From positions 55,026,501 to 55,090,500 of the forward strand of contig JANJXV010000013.1 in assembly GCA_024803745.1 (NCBI GenBank): a stretch of DNA of 64,000 bases. The letters run 5' to 3'. Made by a program: the position numbers and the translations under genes. Positions 47,898 through 61,639 of the stretch are shown piece by piece. This DNA comes from Megascapheus bottae (lineage: Eukaryota; Chordata; Mammalia; Rodentia; Geomyidae). Each line of letters begins with the position of its first letter. The stretch's first letter is position 1. Below the pieces are notes generated by a model. The model had not been told where the DNA came from. It was given only the letters and a program-made list of their open reading frames with translations, and did not search any database.

Positions 47898-50800
47898 CAA
47901 AATGAACTCCCTAAACCAATTGATTGGCAGTGACGTGCTGTACAACCCATATTCTGCTGTACCTGCGACATTGGGTGTGGGGACAGCTTGGCCATGATGG
48001 ACAATGTTGAACTAGATAGACAGTCCGTGACACTGGACAAGCCCTCAGGATGGCTTTTGTGTTGGCGCCTGCTGGAGGGAGGGGAGAGGTCAGGAGCCTG
48101 CCTCCAGGGCTTGTCGCTGGCTTTGGCATGCAGTGGGGTGGGGCTTTCTCTTTCTTTGGTAATGCTGCTGGAGCTGTGGGACAGGCTATTTGTTGGAATA
48201 ACCCTAGAGAACCCATTTGACCAAACTTGTGTCTCCAGAGTGCTCCAAAGTTTAACAAGCTCCTGCCCTGCTTAGTAGCTCCACCTGGTCTGCCCCCAGC
48301 CTGCAGACCCCCACCCAGGGGTGCAGAGAGAGCCTTGCTTACATAGGCCCTTCTGGAGACAACATGACACCAGCCTTGGCTAGCTCCCGGGGGAAGGGGG
48401 GTGCTTCCACTGTGGCTGGTGGCTCTGTCCCAGCAGCTGTTTTCTGCAGGCCTGGCCCTCGGCAGAGTCCCCCTCCATGCTGGGCACAGCTCAGACTGCA
48501 GGAAAGCAATCCCAAGTCCTCTCCCCAGGTCCCTGGTCCCTTTTGTTCAACTCATAAATCCCAAAGGCCTTGCAGCCACCAGTGGACATGTGCAGGTTTA
48601 GTCCAGCCACCACTGCCAGCCTGCTGTGGCCCTCAAGACTTAATTCTGAGTTGGTCTGATGGCGGCAGTGCCACTGGGCTCCATCTGCTGGTTGGCAGAG
48701 AGCTGGGCTGCAGTGCTTAGTCCTGATGAGGCTCAGACAGAAGCCCACCTGGCTGTGCCTTGGTTTCCAGAAGTGGCTGACCAGGTACCATCCAGTGTGG
48801 GTGACTGGTTCCTTACCACTGATGGTTCCTGACCCTGAGCCAGGTCCTGCCCAAAGGTACGCAATGGAGAGGGCCAGAGCTCTGTCCTGAGCTCTCCGTG
48901 GGATTCCTGGGATTTAGTGCGGCTTTAGTTCATGTTTGGTGCCAGCTGAGGGCTCAAAAGTGAACTTTTAAGCCAGTGCAAGGGCACAGGTTTAGTCTGG
49001 GCACTGGGATCTTGGAGGCAAGGACCAACTTCTCAGAAGAGCAGGAGGCAACCTGTGACCTTATCTTGAAGGACAGATCAGCAGTCAGTAGCTTTTTGGG
49101 AGGAGAGTCCAGAGGAGAAACTTGAAAGTCAGTTCCCTTGTCTGGGGCAGCATACACAAATCAGAACTTGTGTGAACACTTCTTTGGGGGCTAATTGGGG
49201 TATCAGGGATCCCTGCTTCAGCTGGGCACCATGGAAGGCTGCTGTTGCTTTACTTTCCCCACCTGCCTCAGTTTACCCAACAGCCTTTGGCCTGGACACT
49301 GTTGCTGCAGTGTGCACGCCCTCTAGTGGCTGATAATATAAGCTGGGGTTTGGAGCTGGCACCAGGAAGGGGCCTGTCCTCAGGGAGCACCGGCCTCTTT
49401 GTGGGGTTCCTTGTGGAGGGAGCAGGTGGAGTGGGGGAGGCTACCCACTGTTCAAGGCCTGTTTGGCCAGGCACCGTGAGACAGGGCAGTTGGCCCATGG
49501 ACCAGGCTTCAGTCCTTTCATATCTGGGCTCCCAGGCTGCTTGGTGGCTGCAGACAAGTGGCTCTAGAATGCCACGAGTGATTCTGGCCTTGATATTTTT
49601 GGTTCTCTGGGGTCCTTGAAACCAGAAAGAACTGGAATATATGAGGTGGGGGAATGTCTGACCTCCGTAGGCTCTGGAAGCACTTGTGTCAGGGGATGGG
49701 GACTGGCCTGGGGCTTTACGTTCCATGGGCATCTTTCCATGGGCATCTTCCACTGGAAGTTGTGATAAGTCCCAAGGGCAGGACTGGGCCTGAGAAATGC
49801 CCACATGAGCCCGCCCTCCTTCTCTGGGCTCTGTGTCCCAGCGGTGGCTCCTTAAGGTGTCGTTTTTAACTCGGGGCTAGTGTCTCCAAGGCCCCACTCC
49901 CCCTTGTGCAGAGGCTGCAGGCCCCAGTGTTCCACAGATCCTGGGAGGACTAGCTTCCACGTCTCTTACCTGTTCTGGAGAGTGAGGCCAGCCCCAGGGG
50001 CATGGAGCAGAGATGGCGTGGGGATCTCATGGACATCTGGAGTGAGGGACACACGCTGCCTTCAACAAGGAGGGCTTTCCTAAGACCAGCCTCACCAAAC
50101 TTCCCTCTGTGCCAACCTGGCTGCAGGTGCATCCTGGTTGGGAGAGGTAGACTGTCCCCTTGTCTGCTACTTGGGTGTGACTCTGAGCACCATTCAGTTG
50201 CCTGCATTGTGAAAGGCTCCACCTTGAAGTCACTCACCCCTCTCCCCCCAGGCTCAGCCATGGGCACACTGGAGATGGGGTAAACATATTCTGACCCGTG
50301 TTCAAAGGAAGTGGAAGTGCCTTGCCTGCCCCTCACCCATAGCCTCTGTTCAGAAACCAGGTGTGGGTTACTAGGGTTATTCACTGAATTCCGATGGCCT
50401 GTTCTTAAGACCCATGTGTGTACAGTGGAGGGAGCCCTGCTAGATACTGGCCTGAACCCTTGGGTTTAGGTTGGGCTGAGATCAGAGCACATGCAGCCCT
50501 GGAGATGTCTCTAGTCTCTGCCTTGGTAGTCTGGGGTGAAGTGACCTTCGATTTAGTGTTGGCATCGGTGGAGCCGAAAGTGCCTGGGGGCCCAAGCCTC
50601 TGGGCTCTGGGAAAGTGCAGGGTGTGGGGAGGGTGACTCTTCTTCAGCCTTGCCTGGGAGCTGAACCACAGAGCAAGACACACGGGGTCTTCAGAGCCGA
50701 CAAGGGGTCCTAAGCTGCCTCTTGGAAGGGTGGGCAAGGGGAGGAGCTTCCTGGAGGAGGAGGCCTGCAAGTGGAGCCAGCGGCAGAATGGCTGTAGTTG

Positions 50801-50927
50801 GGGCCGGACGCTGAGGTCTGGAGAAGGGCTTTCAGGAGAGCCGAGTGAAGCCCCTTTGGCGGCAGGTGGAGGCAGGGCTGGCAGCATTCGCCTGGTTCCG
50901 TGGCCTCCCTGGGCCCGTTCTCTATAA

Positions 50928-51437
<510 letters not shown>

Positions 51438-51540
51438 TAAGGGGGCCGGGCAACGGCTGTGGGGCGCACGCGGCACCAGTGGCCCGGAGGGGGAGGGTGG
51501 GCTGTGCCAGGGCCTGCTGGGCGGGGTCTCCAGAGTCCCT

Positions 51541-51655
51541 AGCCAATGGGGCAGGACTAAAGAGTTCCTAGCCAATGGGCGAGGCCCCTCCCAGCCATTG
51601 GGCGTGGCCTCCACTCCTAGCCAATGGGCAGAGTTCCGAGTGGGTGGGCGGGGCT
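51541..51655 (+). promoter_or_regulatory. Cluster of CCAAT boxes and a GC box just after exon 6
   Basis: Three exact CCAAT motifs (51543-51547, 51572-51576, 51621-51625) and one CCATT variant (51595-51599) recur 23-29 bp apart, each inside an agCCAaTGGG-like core, followed by a GC box gggcgggg at 51646-51653. The block begins 105 bp after a CpG-rich exon. Such spacing is typical of NF-Y/Sp1 promoters and enhancers; it could equally be a degenerate tandem repeat. A role as an intragenic regulatory element is inference. Confidence 0.35.
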
Positions 51656-51679
51656 CCTCCGAGTTGAAATACGGTGGTG

Positions 51680-51715
51680 GCGCATCTCCAGAGCAGCGCA
51701 TCTCCAGAGCAGCGC
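51680..51715. repeat. 16-bp direct duplication
   Basis: The block gcgcatctccagagca occurs twice back to back, followed by a third partial gcgca. It lies in the GC-rich start of intron 6. Confidence 0.8.
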
Positions 51716-52377
51716 AATGATGGCCCAGGGCTCCTCGTGTTGGGGCGGGCCTGGCCTTCCCCGGAACCCCAAGCTGGTGGGTAGGCCCTGAGAACTTGGG
51801 TATCTCAAATAGCCTCCTGGTGCTGCTGAGGCTGCTGGTCTTTGGACCCGATTTTGAGAAGCATGGATGCAGGTTGTTGCCTGATGTGTAGGAAAACCTG
51901 GAGGCCTCTGTTTGTATGAGGTTTGAGCACTGAGCTTCACGGTGCCTTAGCAGGCTGTTTCTCTTGCTTGAGTGAAAGCTCCAGCCCTGGACCCAGAATT
52001 CAAGTTGCAATGTTTCCTTCTAAGTCTCTGCAAACAATGAGCTTATCAGTCCATGTGGGGCCTCAGAGATCCCAACAGCTCAGCGGGTTGTCCAGGGCCT
52101 TCCTGGGGCTCCTGACCTAGGAGTGCATAGTTCTCTAGGGTTGAGGCTGGGGTGCATTTGATTTGAGTGAGTTGTGTGCTGAGATGCCCTGGAGCGGAAG
52201 GCCAGAGGCAGATCAGTACCAGAGGAGGCTGAGTGCCCAGAGGCACCAAGTGCATCTCTTTTTCATGGGCCAGAGCAGGGCTATGAATGTCTGCTTCTGG
52301 CCTTCACAGGGTGCCAAGCTGCCAGCCTTTAGGAAGCCCTCTGATGGATGCCTTATATGCATTTGCTTCTTTTCCAG

Positions 52378-52549
52378 CCTCATGTACTGGACAGACTGGG
52401 GGGAGAACCCCAAAATCGAGTGTGCCAACTTGGATGGGCGGGAGCGGCATGTCCTGGTGAATACCTCCCTTGGGTGGCCCAACGGTCTGGCCCTGGATCT
52501 GCAGGAGGGCAAGCTGTATTGGGGCGATGCCAAGACTGACAAAATCGAG
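52378..52549 (+). CDS. Lrp5: Lrp5 exon 7: beta-propeller 2, middle
   Basis: This 172-bp exon encodes residues 471-528 and ends exactly at the codon for Glu528, with a consensus donor gtaagt. YWTD is at 474-477 and the variant YWGD at 518-521. Asn499-Thr-Ser is a likely N-glycosylation site. Arg494, changed in human osteoporosis-pseudoglioma families, is retained. [12 protein letters not shown] differs from human at three positions (492, 495, 500) and resembles the mouse sequence as I recall it. Confidence 0.97.
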
Positions 52550-52795
52550 GTAAGTCGTACGTACAGGACAGAGGGCAGGGGCGTGGACTGAGGGAGAGGG
52601 TGGGCTCAAGAAGCCACTTGGTGCAGCTGCAACCATGTGGCCAGGTGCTGTATTGCTACCCTTAACCCTAACTTCCCTGCAGAGCCACGTGTCAGGGCAT
52701 GGTGGCTCCTCACATAGATGTGTTGTGAGTCCTGGTGAATGCCTGTGTCCTGAGATTTGGCTAAATGAAAATCTTAAAATTTTAATGTATACTTT

Positions 52796-52878
52796 TTATT
52801 TCCTGGTCCTGGGGATTTGAACTCAGAATCTTGCTCTTGACAGGCAGGTGCTCTACCACTTGTGCCATATCCCCAGCT
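52796..52878 (-). mobile_element. ID-like SINE monomer
   Basis: Antisense, 250 bp after exon 7. Confidence 0.75.
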
Positions 52879-52898
52879 TTCATTATTTTTAAAAAAAA

Positions 52899-53090
52899 TT
52901 TTTGCCAGTCCTGGGGTTTGAGCTCAGGACCTGAGCACTGTCCCTGAGCTTCTTTGCTTAAGGCCAGCACTGTACCACTTGAGCCACAATGCCAATCCTA
53001 GTGTTTCTATTTATGTGGTACTTAGGAATTGAACCCTGGGTTTCATGCATGCTAGGTGAGTGCTCTACTGCTAAGCCACATTCCCAGATC
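52899..53090 (-). mobile_element. ID-headed dimeric SINE
   Basis: Antisense diverged copy, 350 bp after exon 7. Confidence 0.85.
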
Positions 53091-53092
53091 AT

Positions 53093-53144
53093 GCTTGCTT
53101 GCTTGCTTGCTTCCTTCCTTCCTTCCTTCTTTCCTTCCTTCCTT
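53093..53144. repeat. (GCTT)n then (TTCC)n microsatellite
   Basis: Five GCTT units merge into eight TTCC-type units between two antisense SINEs. Confidence 0.93.
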
Positions 53145-53376
53145 TATTGTGGTTCATGGGGCTTGGACTCTGGGCCTGGGTGCTGTCCCTGAGCTCTTCA
53201 ACTCAAGGCTACCATCCTACCCTTGAGCCAAAGCCCCACTTCCCCTTTTCTAATTATTATTTGGAGATAAGTGTCTCACAGGTTTATAGTGTTGTAGTTC
53301 TCGGGCTGTCTTTGAACTGTGATCCTCAGATCTCCTGAGTAGCTGGGATGACAGGCCTGAGCCACTGTGCCTGGCT
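53145..53376 (-). mobile_element. B1-headed chimeric SINE
   Basis: Full antisense copy after the TTCC microsatellite. Confidence 0.86.
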
Positions 53377-53377
53377 T

Positions 53378-53495
53378 GCTTTAGTTATTTTTCAAGTGGG
53401 TTTCTAATTTGTGCCCAGGCTGATTTGGGTTGTGATCCTCCTGCCTCAGCTTCCTAAGTGCTGGGATTACAAGTGTGCACCACCATGCCCTGCTC
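53378..53495 (-). mobile_element. B1-like SINE
   Basis: Antisense, cctgcctcagcttcctaagt then gctgggattacaagtgtgc. Confidence 0.75.
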
Positions 53496-54152
53496 TCCCT
53501 CTTGTCTCTGGTAATTTCTGAGTAGTCCTTGTCTGTGAAGGTTACTCTACTTGACATGCCCGATGCCTTGGAAATATTCACTTCCTTTTTGATTTTACAG
53601 GCACTTGAGGCTATGGGTTTTGCCTGAGTACTGGTAGAAACTCAGGATGTAGACTTTTACACCACCTTGGAACTCTGAGACTCTTTGGAGGCCTGGGTCA
53701 GAATGCTAGGGCTGGGCTATGGAATGACTCACACCTGCTCACGTGTTGAACACTTGGTCCTCAGCTGGGAGGACAGACTAGGGAGGTGCTAGGAAGTTTA
53801 GGAGGTAGGCTGCCTGGAGGAAGTATGTCACTGGGGGGCTGTAACTTTGAAGGTCATATGTGTTCCCCAGTCACTTCCTCTTTCCCTACTTCCTGTCCAC
53901 CATGAGATGAATAGTCTCCTCTACACGTTCCTGCCTCTCCCCATGATGTTCTGTCCAAGGATCAGGGACCCAGGGACTCTGGGCTGAATTCTATGATGCC
54001 AGAAGTTGAAAAGATCTCTCTCCCTTTACGTTGCTTTCCTGGGGTCTGGGAACACAGATTCCAGAGCCCAGCTCTGGAGGCCCAGCTTGTGAAAGAATGC
54101 AGTTTTAGCACAGAAAGAGCCTCTTCCAGGGAGAAAGGCAGAATTCCAGATT

Positions 54153-54224
54153 TATTATTACCAGAGGGTGGAGCCTAGGTCTTCTACATATTAACTGAGT
54201 GCTCCACCACTGAGTTTAACCCAA
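54153..54224 (-). mobile_element. ID-like SINE monomer, diverged
   Basis: Antisense, gagtgctccaccactgag. Confidence 0.6.
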
Positions 54225-55321
54225 ACCTAACATTGCTGAGGCACTTCCTGTGACTTGGTGACATTTCCAAGAGGTTGTGTTGGAAGGGAACCACGTGCTG
54301 GCCATGCCAGAGGCCAAGAATCCTGAGCCACTAACTTGGGGTGGCTCTGTTTTGCTGCTTGTCTTTGACTGGGGGAAAGGATTGAATTCAGTGTGGTTTG
54401 GTGGTGTGTGGCCTGGCTCTGGATATAGCACGGCCCCAGGGATACAGCCCTGCATGCCAGAACTGGCTTTGTGTACTGCTTGCCCTGGGTAGAACATCGC
54501 TTTCTTGATGGCCTGGGAGAAGAACTTGGGTCCGGAAGGGCTAGTGAGCTGGTGAAGTGGGGCATTTGGACAGTGTTAGTGCACGGGCAGGTCTGATTGA
54601 CCTATGGGGGTGTCCATGTGTGGTCTCCTTCTGCTGACCTCACCTGTGGCAGCAGTCCTGGAAGTCAGGTTGGGAGCCAGCCCTGAAAGCACAGTTCACA
54701 TGGTGGTGACAAGCTGGTGGCTGTGATCAGGAACTGTAGGGAGCTGAAGGTGGCTTCTGGAGTGGGCCCAGGCCACCCCCCACCGCCTCTCCTTGGGAAG
54801 CATTCCTGAGCTTCCTCCCGCCTGCTCAGGCCTATCCAGGTCAGCCCAAGCAGGTTGGAGCAGTGTCTGGGGACTTGAGTGGTAAGGCTGGGGTCCTAGG
54901 GTCCTGGCCTTCTGCCCATCTCTTTCTGTGCTTTTCCCACTTGCCCCTGCTGTCTGCTTACCTGGCTTCCTGGGTTAAGAGCTCCAGTATCATGTTTCCT
55001 TTGCCGCTGGTCTGCCTCCTGAATCCTCTGCCAAGCCTCAAGCCTCTGGGTTTATCCTCAGCCTACCTGGGGGACCCTCTAGTGTGCACCTACCCTGCTT
55101 TGAATGCTCCCATCTTTCTGCTCATTGGGGAGGAGGGGCCCAGTTTGGCTATGAGCCCTGGACATGCTGCACCTATTTCTACCAGATGCACCTGCATTTG
55201 TAAAAGTGAGCAGGGGTGGGGAATGGGCAAGGGCCATTTCAATATTTATAACATCACTATGGACCATATGAAGCTATCAGAACGGGCAGATGACAGCCAC
55301 CAAAAAATAGATGAGATTAGA

Positions 55322-55546
55322 TGTGGGTGACTCACCATTGTCACCCTAGCTACTCAGGAGGCTAAGACCTGAGGATCGTGGCTTGAAGCCACCTTAGTCA
55401 GGAAAGTCTGTGACAGTCTTTATCTGTAGTTAACTAGCAAAAAAGCCAGAAGTGAAGGTGTGGCTCAAATGGTAAAGAGTCAGCCTTGAGGAAAAAAGCT
55501 AAGGTCTAGCGCACAGTCCTAGAGTTCAAACCCCAGTACCAGCACT
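55322..55546 (+). mobile_element. B1-headed chimeric SINE
   Basis: + strand copy followed by a GGGA-rich tail. Confidence 0.84.
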
Positions 55547-55639
55547 GAGAAGGAAGGGAGGGAGGAGGGTAGGACATGAGAAGCATGTATGTCCTCTGTC
55601 CCATCATGTACTGAATTATTTCCTGGGCCAGATGTTGCC

Positions 55640-55763
55640 CACTCCTGTCCTGTTGGCTGATTTGGGTCCCACAAACTTTTTTGCCCGAGTTCAGTTAGAT
55701 ATACAATCTGGTCACTGCCCACCAGATAATTGGGATCAAAGGCATGAACCACTGTACCCAGCT
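55640..55763 (-). mobile_element. B1-like SINE, diverged
   Basis: Antisense, ends ggcatgaaccactgtaccc. Confidence 0.55.
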
Positions 55764-56191
55764 CACTTTGGGCATTTTTCTTAACAGCAGAAAACCAGAA
55801 TGTGTCATTATCTTATTAAAATTGATAAAGAATTCAAACTTGGGTTTGTTAATGAGTTGTCTACTGTTGGGCCTGTAGGTAGGTGGAGATTGTGAGTGTC
55901 GTGTTTTCTTGGGTGTAGGGTCATTTTGCTCCTGTTGTTCGCAGGCTGCCCCTTGGCTCCTCTCCTGCCCTACTTGGCCTGCGGTGAGGAAGCGCTGGGT
56001 CCCCAGCTCTGCCAGGCTCTGCCTGTCCTGGCTGTGTTCTCCTCACTGCACCTCCTGGGTTATGAGCCAGAGAGAACTCCTCTGCCCCACTCTAACCCGT
56101 ACCACCTCCTGCCTCCTGTCCTGTGCGGTCTTGTGCTGATGGAACACCTCACAAAAGTGGTAGACACAGGCCTGTTGATATCTACATTGTT

Positions 56192-56194
<3 letters not shown>

Positions 56195-56271
<77 letters not shown>

Positions 56272-56380
56272 GAGTCAGAGAGTCAGAGAGTCACACAGAG
56301 AGAGAGAGTGTCACACACACACACACACACACAGTCACAGAGAGAGACAGAGCGAGAGAGGGAGAGAGAGAAAGAGAAGC
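56195..56380. repeat. Compound (GT)n-(GA)n-(AGAGTC)n-(CA)n microsatellite
   Basis: About 20 GT units, then 16 GA units, four AGAGTC units, GA again, about 10 CA units, and a GA-rich tail. The GT and CA parts are mutually complementary and could pair. Confidence 0.95.
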
Positions 56381-56440
56381 AGGGATTGAACTCAGACCTT
56401 GCACTTGATAGGCAGGTGTTCTGCTTGAGCTGATCCCTCA
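56378..56440 (-). mobile_element. ID-like SINE monomer
   Basis: Antisense, at the end of the compound microsatellite. Confidence 0.7.
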
Positions 56441-56477
56441 ATGCATTTTGCTTTCATTATTTTTCCAATAAGATCTT

Positions 56478-56673
56478 TTTTTTTTTTGCCAGTCCTGGGC
56501 GTGAGCTCAGAGCCTGAGCACTGTCCTTGGACTTTCTCAAGGCTAGAGCTCTACCACTTGAGCCTCAGCACCACTTCTGGCTTTTTTTCCATGTATGTGG
56601 TACCGAGGAATCGAACCCGGGTCTTCATGCATGCTAGGCAAGCACTTTAACCACTAGGCCAAACTCCCGGCCC
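56478..56673 (-). mobile_element. ID-headed dimeric SINE with target duplication
   Basis: Antisense near-consensus copy flanked by tccaataagatctt (56464-56477 and 56674-56687). Confidence 0.92.
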
Positions 56674-56769
56674 TCCAATAAGATCTTATACATATACCTG
56701 GGTCAGCCTAGGCTGTAATCCTTCTATTTATGCTCCCCATCTTACTGTGATGAAAGGTATGAGCTACTG

Positions 56770-56906
56770 TACCGAATTTTTCTAATTTGAAATGGGGTCT
56801 TTGAAACTTTTATGTATTTTGCCCAAGTTGGCCCTTGACCATGATCCTCTTGATTTCTGCCTCCCTTGTAGCTAGGATTACAGGTGTCAGCCACTGTGCT
56901 CAGCAG
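56770..56906 (-). mobile_element. B1-like SINE
   Basis: Antisense, ctaggattacaggtgtcagc end is clear. Confidence 0.68.
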
Positions 56907-57717
56907 CATTGCTTTGTGAGCCAAACACAAACAAGAACCCTGGATCGTGTGGACAGAGGCCGTGCATCTCCACTTGTACTGCTGACCTGGGCTGCTGGCC
57001 CAGGGACAGCTCAGCCTAAGGCATCAGTGCAGCCTCCAGGTGAGGCCACAGTTTGCACCTGGTCTGCTCCAGCTGCCCCAGGATGTGGCCGCCATGCGCC
57101 TCTCATTCTGACTTCATGACTCTAGATTGGGGCCAGGTCCTTTGTGTCAACACTCCCGTTACGGGTGTGGTAGCAGAGGCCTCGCCCAAGGACATGGAGC
57201 CCTGACGCAAGGGCAGAGCTGGGTGGGAGCCTTGCCAGCCAGTGTCAGGTTGTTCGCTCTTCCCAGGTGACAGGAGCTTTGTTTCTTGCTGTCCAGCTGG
57301 TGTTTTCTGCTCAGCCCAGGATCGTTCTGCCTTGGGTTCTGTCCCCTGCAGAACAGCACTTGTAGCTTTTCTGGTAAGCTGGAAGTGGGGCCTGGCTTTT
57401 GTTGCTGGACACTGGGATGGCACTTCCGGGGGGGTGGGGTGTCTGGCGTCTGTGGTTTCCGCTGGTGAAAGCATCTGACATGTGGCCATGTCGTCTGGAG
57501 CTTTGTGAAGGTGGCTTCCCATCCATGCTGACTCCCAAGGAAGAATGGGGCTCCTGGAGGCGGTGACCTGCCACACGGGGGCGAAGGGCGCTCAGGTCTG
57601 CGGGCCTGGACTCTGAGTGCCTCTGGCCCTGAGCCAGCATCAGATTTGCTCACAGGGAAGCAGAACAAACTGGCACAGGTCCTGTGATAGCCCTGCCTTT
57701 CCAAGCTCCTTGTGTTG

Positions 57718-58355
<638 letters not shown>

Positions 58356-58964
58356 TGACATGAGAGTCCAGCAGCGGTGCCCCGCTCTGGGGAAGTACAG
58401 AGCAGGAATGGGGACAGTATCTGGTAAAGGACAGGTGACATCTTGCCTGGAGACGTGCCCTCTGTAGTGAGTCTGGAGTGAGTGTTGGTAATCACCTTGG
58501 CTAAGTTTGCCAAGCGCCCCCAGGCTGAGGGCTGGGCTGTGCAAGGAATCTACTTGCTAATCTCAGCTATTGCCTCACTGACACCAAAGGGAAGGAGGCA
58601 CGGCCACAGCCATGGCCACTCACTGAGCTCAGGACTCAGGACTCACTGGGTCTGCCCACCCTAGCCTCAGGAGATGGCTGCCTGCTGAGGGAAGGGCAGG
58701 AAAGAATCTTGAGCTTGCAATCCAGTCACTTAAGGTGTTTCTGGTGAGGGCCTGGGGTAGCTCTACTATCCCGTGGGTGGCTATAGCTGTAATATTAGTG
58801 GATTTAAAATGAGAGGAAATGTTTGAGCTTAGCCCGAGGGAGCAAGCGGGTAGGATATGTCTACCAGAGCCATGTTGATCAAAGCCCTGGCAAGGGAGAG
58901 AACGGGTGATCTCATGGGAAGCCCCTATTCTCTGTTGCCATTATACCAGTTGTCTATAAAAACA

Positions 58965-59180
58965 TACTCGTGCCTAACTACTTAGGAGGCTGAGATTTGA
59001 GGATCAAGGTTTGAAGCCAGCCCAGGTAGGAAAGTCCATGAGACTTGTATCCCCAATAAACTACTCAACAAAGTCCAGAAGTGGAGCTGTGGCTCAAGTC
59101 ATAGAACACTAGCTTTGAGCAAAAGAAAAAAAAAATCTCAGGTGAAGTGCCTAGACCTTGAGTTCAAAGATCATGATGCA
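58965..59180 (+). mobile_element. B1-headed chimeric SINE
   Basis: + strand copy, moderately diverged. Confidence 0.83.
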
Positions 59181-59190
59181 CCTTGCAGGT

Positions 59191-59210
59191 ACGCACGCAC
59201 GCACGCACAC
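59191..59210. repeat. (CGCA)n short microsatellite
   Basis: About four ACGC units, in the 3' tail region of a SINE. Confidence 0.8.
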
Positions 59211-59230
59211 TCAAAACAAAACTAACCATC

Positions 59231-59417
59231 CCGGGGCTGGGAGTGTGGCCTAGTTGAAGAGTGCTTGTCTAGCATGTACGAAGACCCAGGTTCAATTGCT
59301 TGATATGGCATACATAGAAGCCAGAAGTGGCTCAAGTGATAGAGCTCTAGCCTTGAGAAAGCCCGAGGACAGTGCTCAGGCCCTGAGCTCACGTGCAGGA
59401 CTGGCAAAAATAAAACA
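59231..59417 (+). mobile_element. ID-headed dimeric SINE
   Basis: + strand copy with A-rich tail; imperfect ctaaccatcc/ccaaccatcc repeats flank it. Confidence 0.88.
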
Positions 59418-59798
59418 AAAAAACCCACCAACCATCCGATGTCAGGTATAGTACTGCATACCTGTAAACTCAGCATTCAGGAGACATAGACAGGAAGGTG
59501 ACAGACCTTTCCGCACGGTATAGAATAAAGTAAAGACACGCATTGTCCATTGTGGAAGGTGGAACTTGTCTGTGTTAAAGAAACAATAAAAAGAAAAAAG
59601 TCAAATCTCCATGGGGATACAATTTAAGGCTTCTCATCTCATGATTTGCTGAAGGGGCTGGGGGAGTAAAGGATTTGGTTTTTAGCGCAAATACTTAGCA
59701 CTTCATTTAAAAACACATTTACTGACACTTTAGGAGCTCTGATATGATCTCAAAATAAAAGGACACGCCATTTCTACCTGTTTCAACAAGGAGGTACA

Positions 59799-59998
59799 TT
59801 TTGCACCAGTGTCTCACACTTGTAATTGTAGCCAATCAGGAGACTGAAATCCAGAGAATCACAGTTCAGAGCCAGTGTAGCCAAACAAGTCCTCGAGACT
59901 ATTGCCACAGGAACCAGCAGTGAGCTAGGTTAGAGGCGCGGCTTCAGCGGAAGAGCACCAGTTGAGCAGGCACAAAACTGGCTTCAAGCTCTGGGGAG
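59799..59998 (+). mobile_element. B1-headed chimeric SINE, diverged
   Basis: + strand old copy; the order of head and tRNA-like unit is still clear. Confidence 0.77.
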
Positions 59999-60321
59999 AG
60001 GGAGTGAAATGGACTGGGGGTTTTGAGGCGGTTGAATGTGTCAGTGAGTCAGGGAATATTCCAGCAGGCCGGGAGCTGAGGCTCCAGGAAAGGAGTTAGG
60101 CCAGTTCCTGGCTCCCTGGTTCTTGCTGAGCTGGCTGGTTCACCGTCTTGCCCAGCTTGCCAAGCCTATCCCTACAAAGCCTGCCATGCCTTAGTTTCTT
60201 CTGAGAATGGGGGGCCAATAGCTGCTTTCTGCTGAGGGTGATGATGGAGGGAGCTGAAGCAGAGGACACCTGGGCCTGGCTCTTGGCAGGATGTGTGGTC
60301 ACCATCACGTGACTAGACTAG

Positions 60322-60762
<441 letters not shown>

Positions 60763-60790
60763 TGAGCACTTCCTTAAAGAGTCACAGTAC

Positions 60791-60991
60791 TGCTCGGTGC
60801 CAGTGGCTTACACCTTTATACTAGCTACTCAGGAGGCTGAGATCTGGGGATCACGGTTCAAAGCTTTCCTGGCCTAGAAAGTCCATGAGACTCAAGCAAG
60901 AAGTGGGGGTATGTCTCACATGGCAGAGCACCAGCCTTGAGCAAAGACGCTCAGGGAAAGCATCCAGGCCCCAAGTTTAAACCTCAGTGTC
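60791..60991 (+). mobile_element. B1-headed chimeric SINE
   Basis: + strand copy 100 bp after exon 9, with a CA microsatellite for a tail. Confidence 0.84.

Positions 60992-61035
<44 letters not shown>
60992..61035. repeat. (CA)n microsatellite
   Basis: About 21 CA units at the 3' tail of a + strand SINE. Confidence 0.95.
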
Positions 61036-61042
<7 letters not shown>

Positions 61043-61095
61043 TTATTACATTGACCATGACACAATAATAACAAAGCATTAGTACACTTATTTTA

Positions 61096-61176
61096 TTTTG
61101 GCAGTGCTGGGCATGAACTCGGGGCTCTCTGCTTGCTAGGCAGGTGCTCTCTTACTTGAGCCATACCTTCAGCCAT
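61096..61176 (-). mobile_element. ID-like SINE monomer
   Basis: Antisense, gcatgaactcggggctctc. Confidence 0.75.
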
Positions 61177-61639
61177 GCATCTATTTGGTTAAATTAATTA
61201 AGTTCTGAAATTATCTTTAAATGGCGGACAAAAGTTTCAACTCCACAAATCATCTTGTAAGTACAGTGTGTTTTGAGCAGGGTCACTTCTTCCATTGTTC
61301 TCTTCCATTTCTCCCAACCCACCCAGGCCTTCAAGTTACCTGGTTCCCTTTCTCTTTCTGCACATGTACATAATGACTTATTCTCCCACCCTTCTTCTCT
61401 CCTTTTGCCCGGCCACACCCCCCGACTATTAAAGTAAATATGAATGATTGCAACATACAGGTCTGGCAGACATAGCTGTGGGCTTTCACAAGGTGTTGTG
61501 TAATGTGAAGGCGCTAGAACCTGACAGTGACCTTGTAATTCCCCCGCCCACTGCTTTCTCTTTTCTCACAGAAATCCTTTCTTCATTCACAGTCCAAATC
61601 TAAGCATCTTGGGAAAACTGCCGGCAAAGTCTCTCCTCC

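Noticed and set aside
52660..52675. Second telomere-like tract (ccttaaccctaac)
   Set aside because: Only two units; too short to separate from chance.
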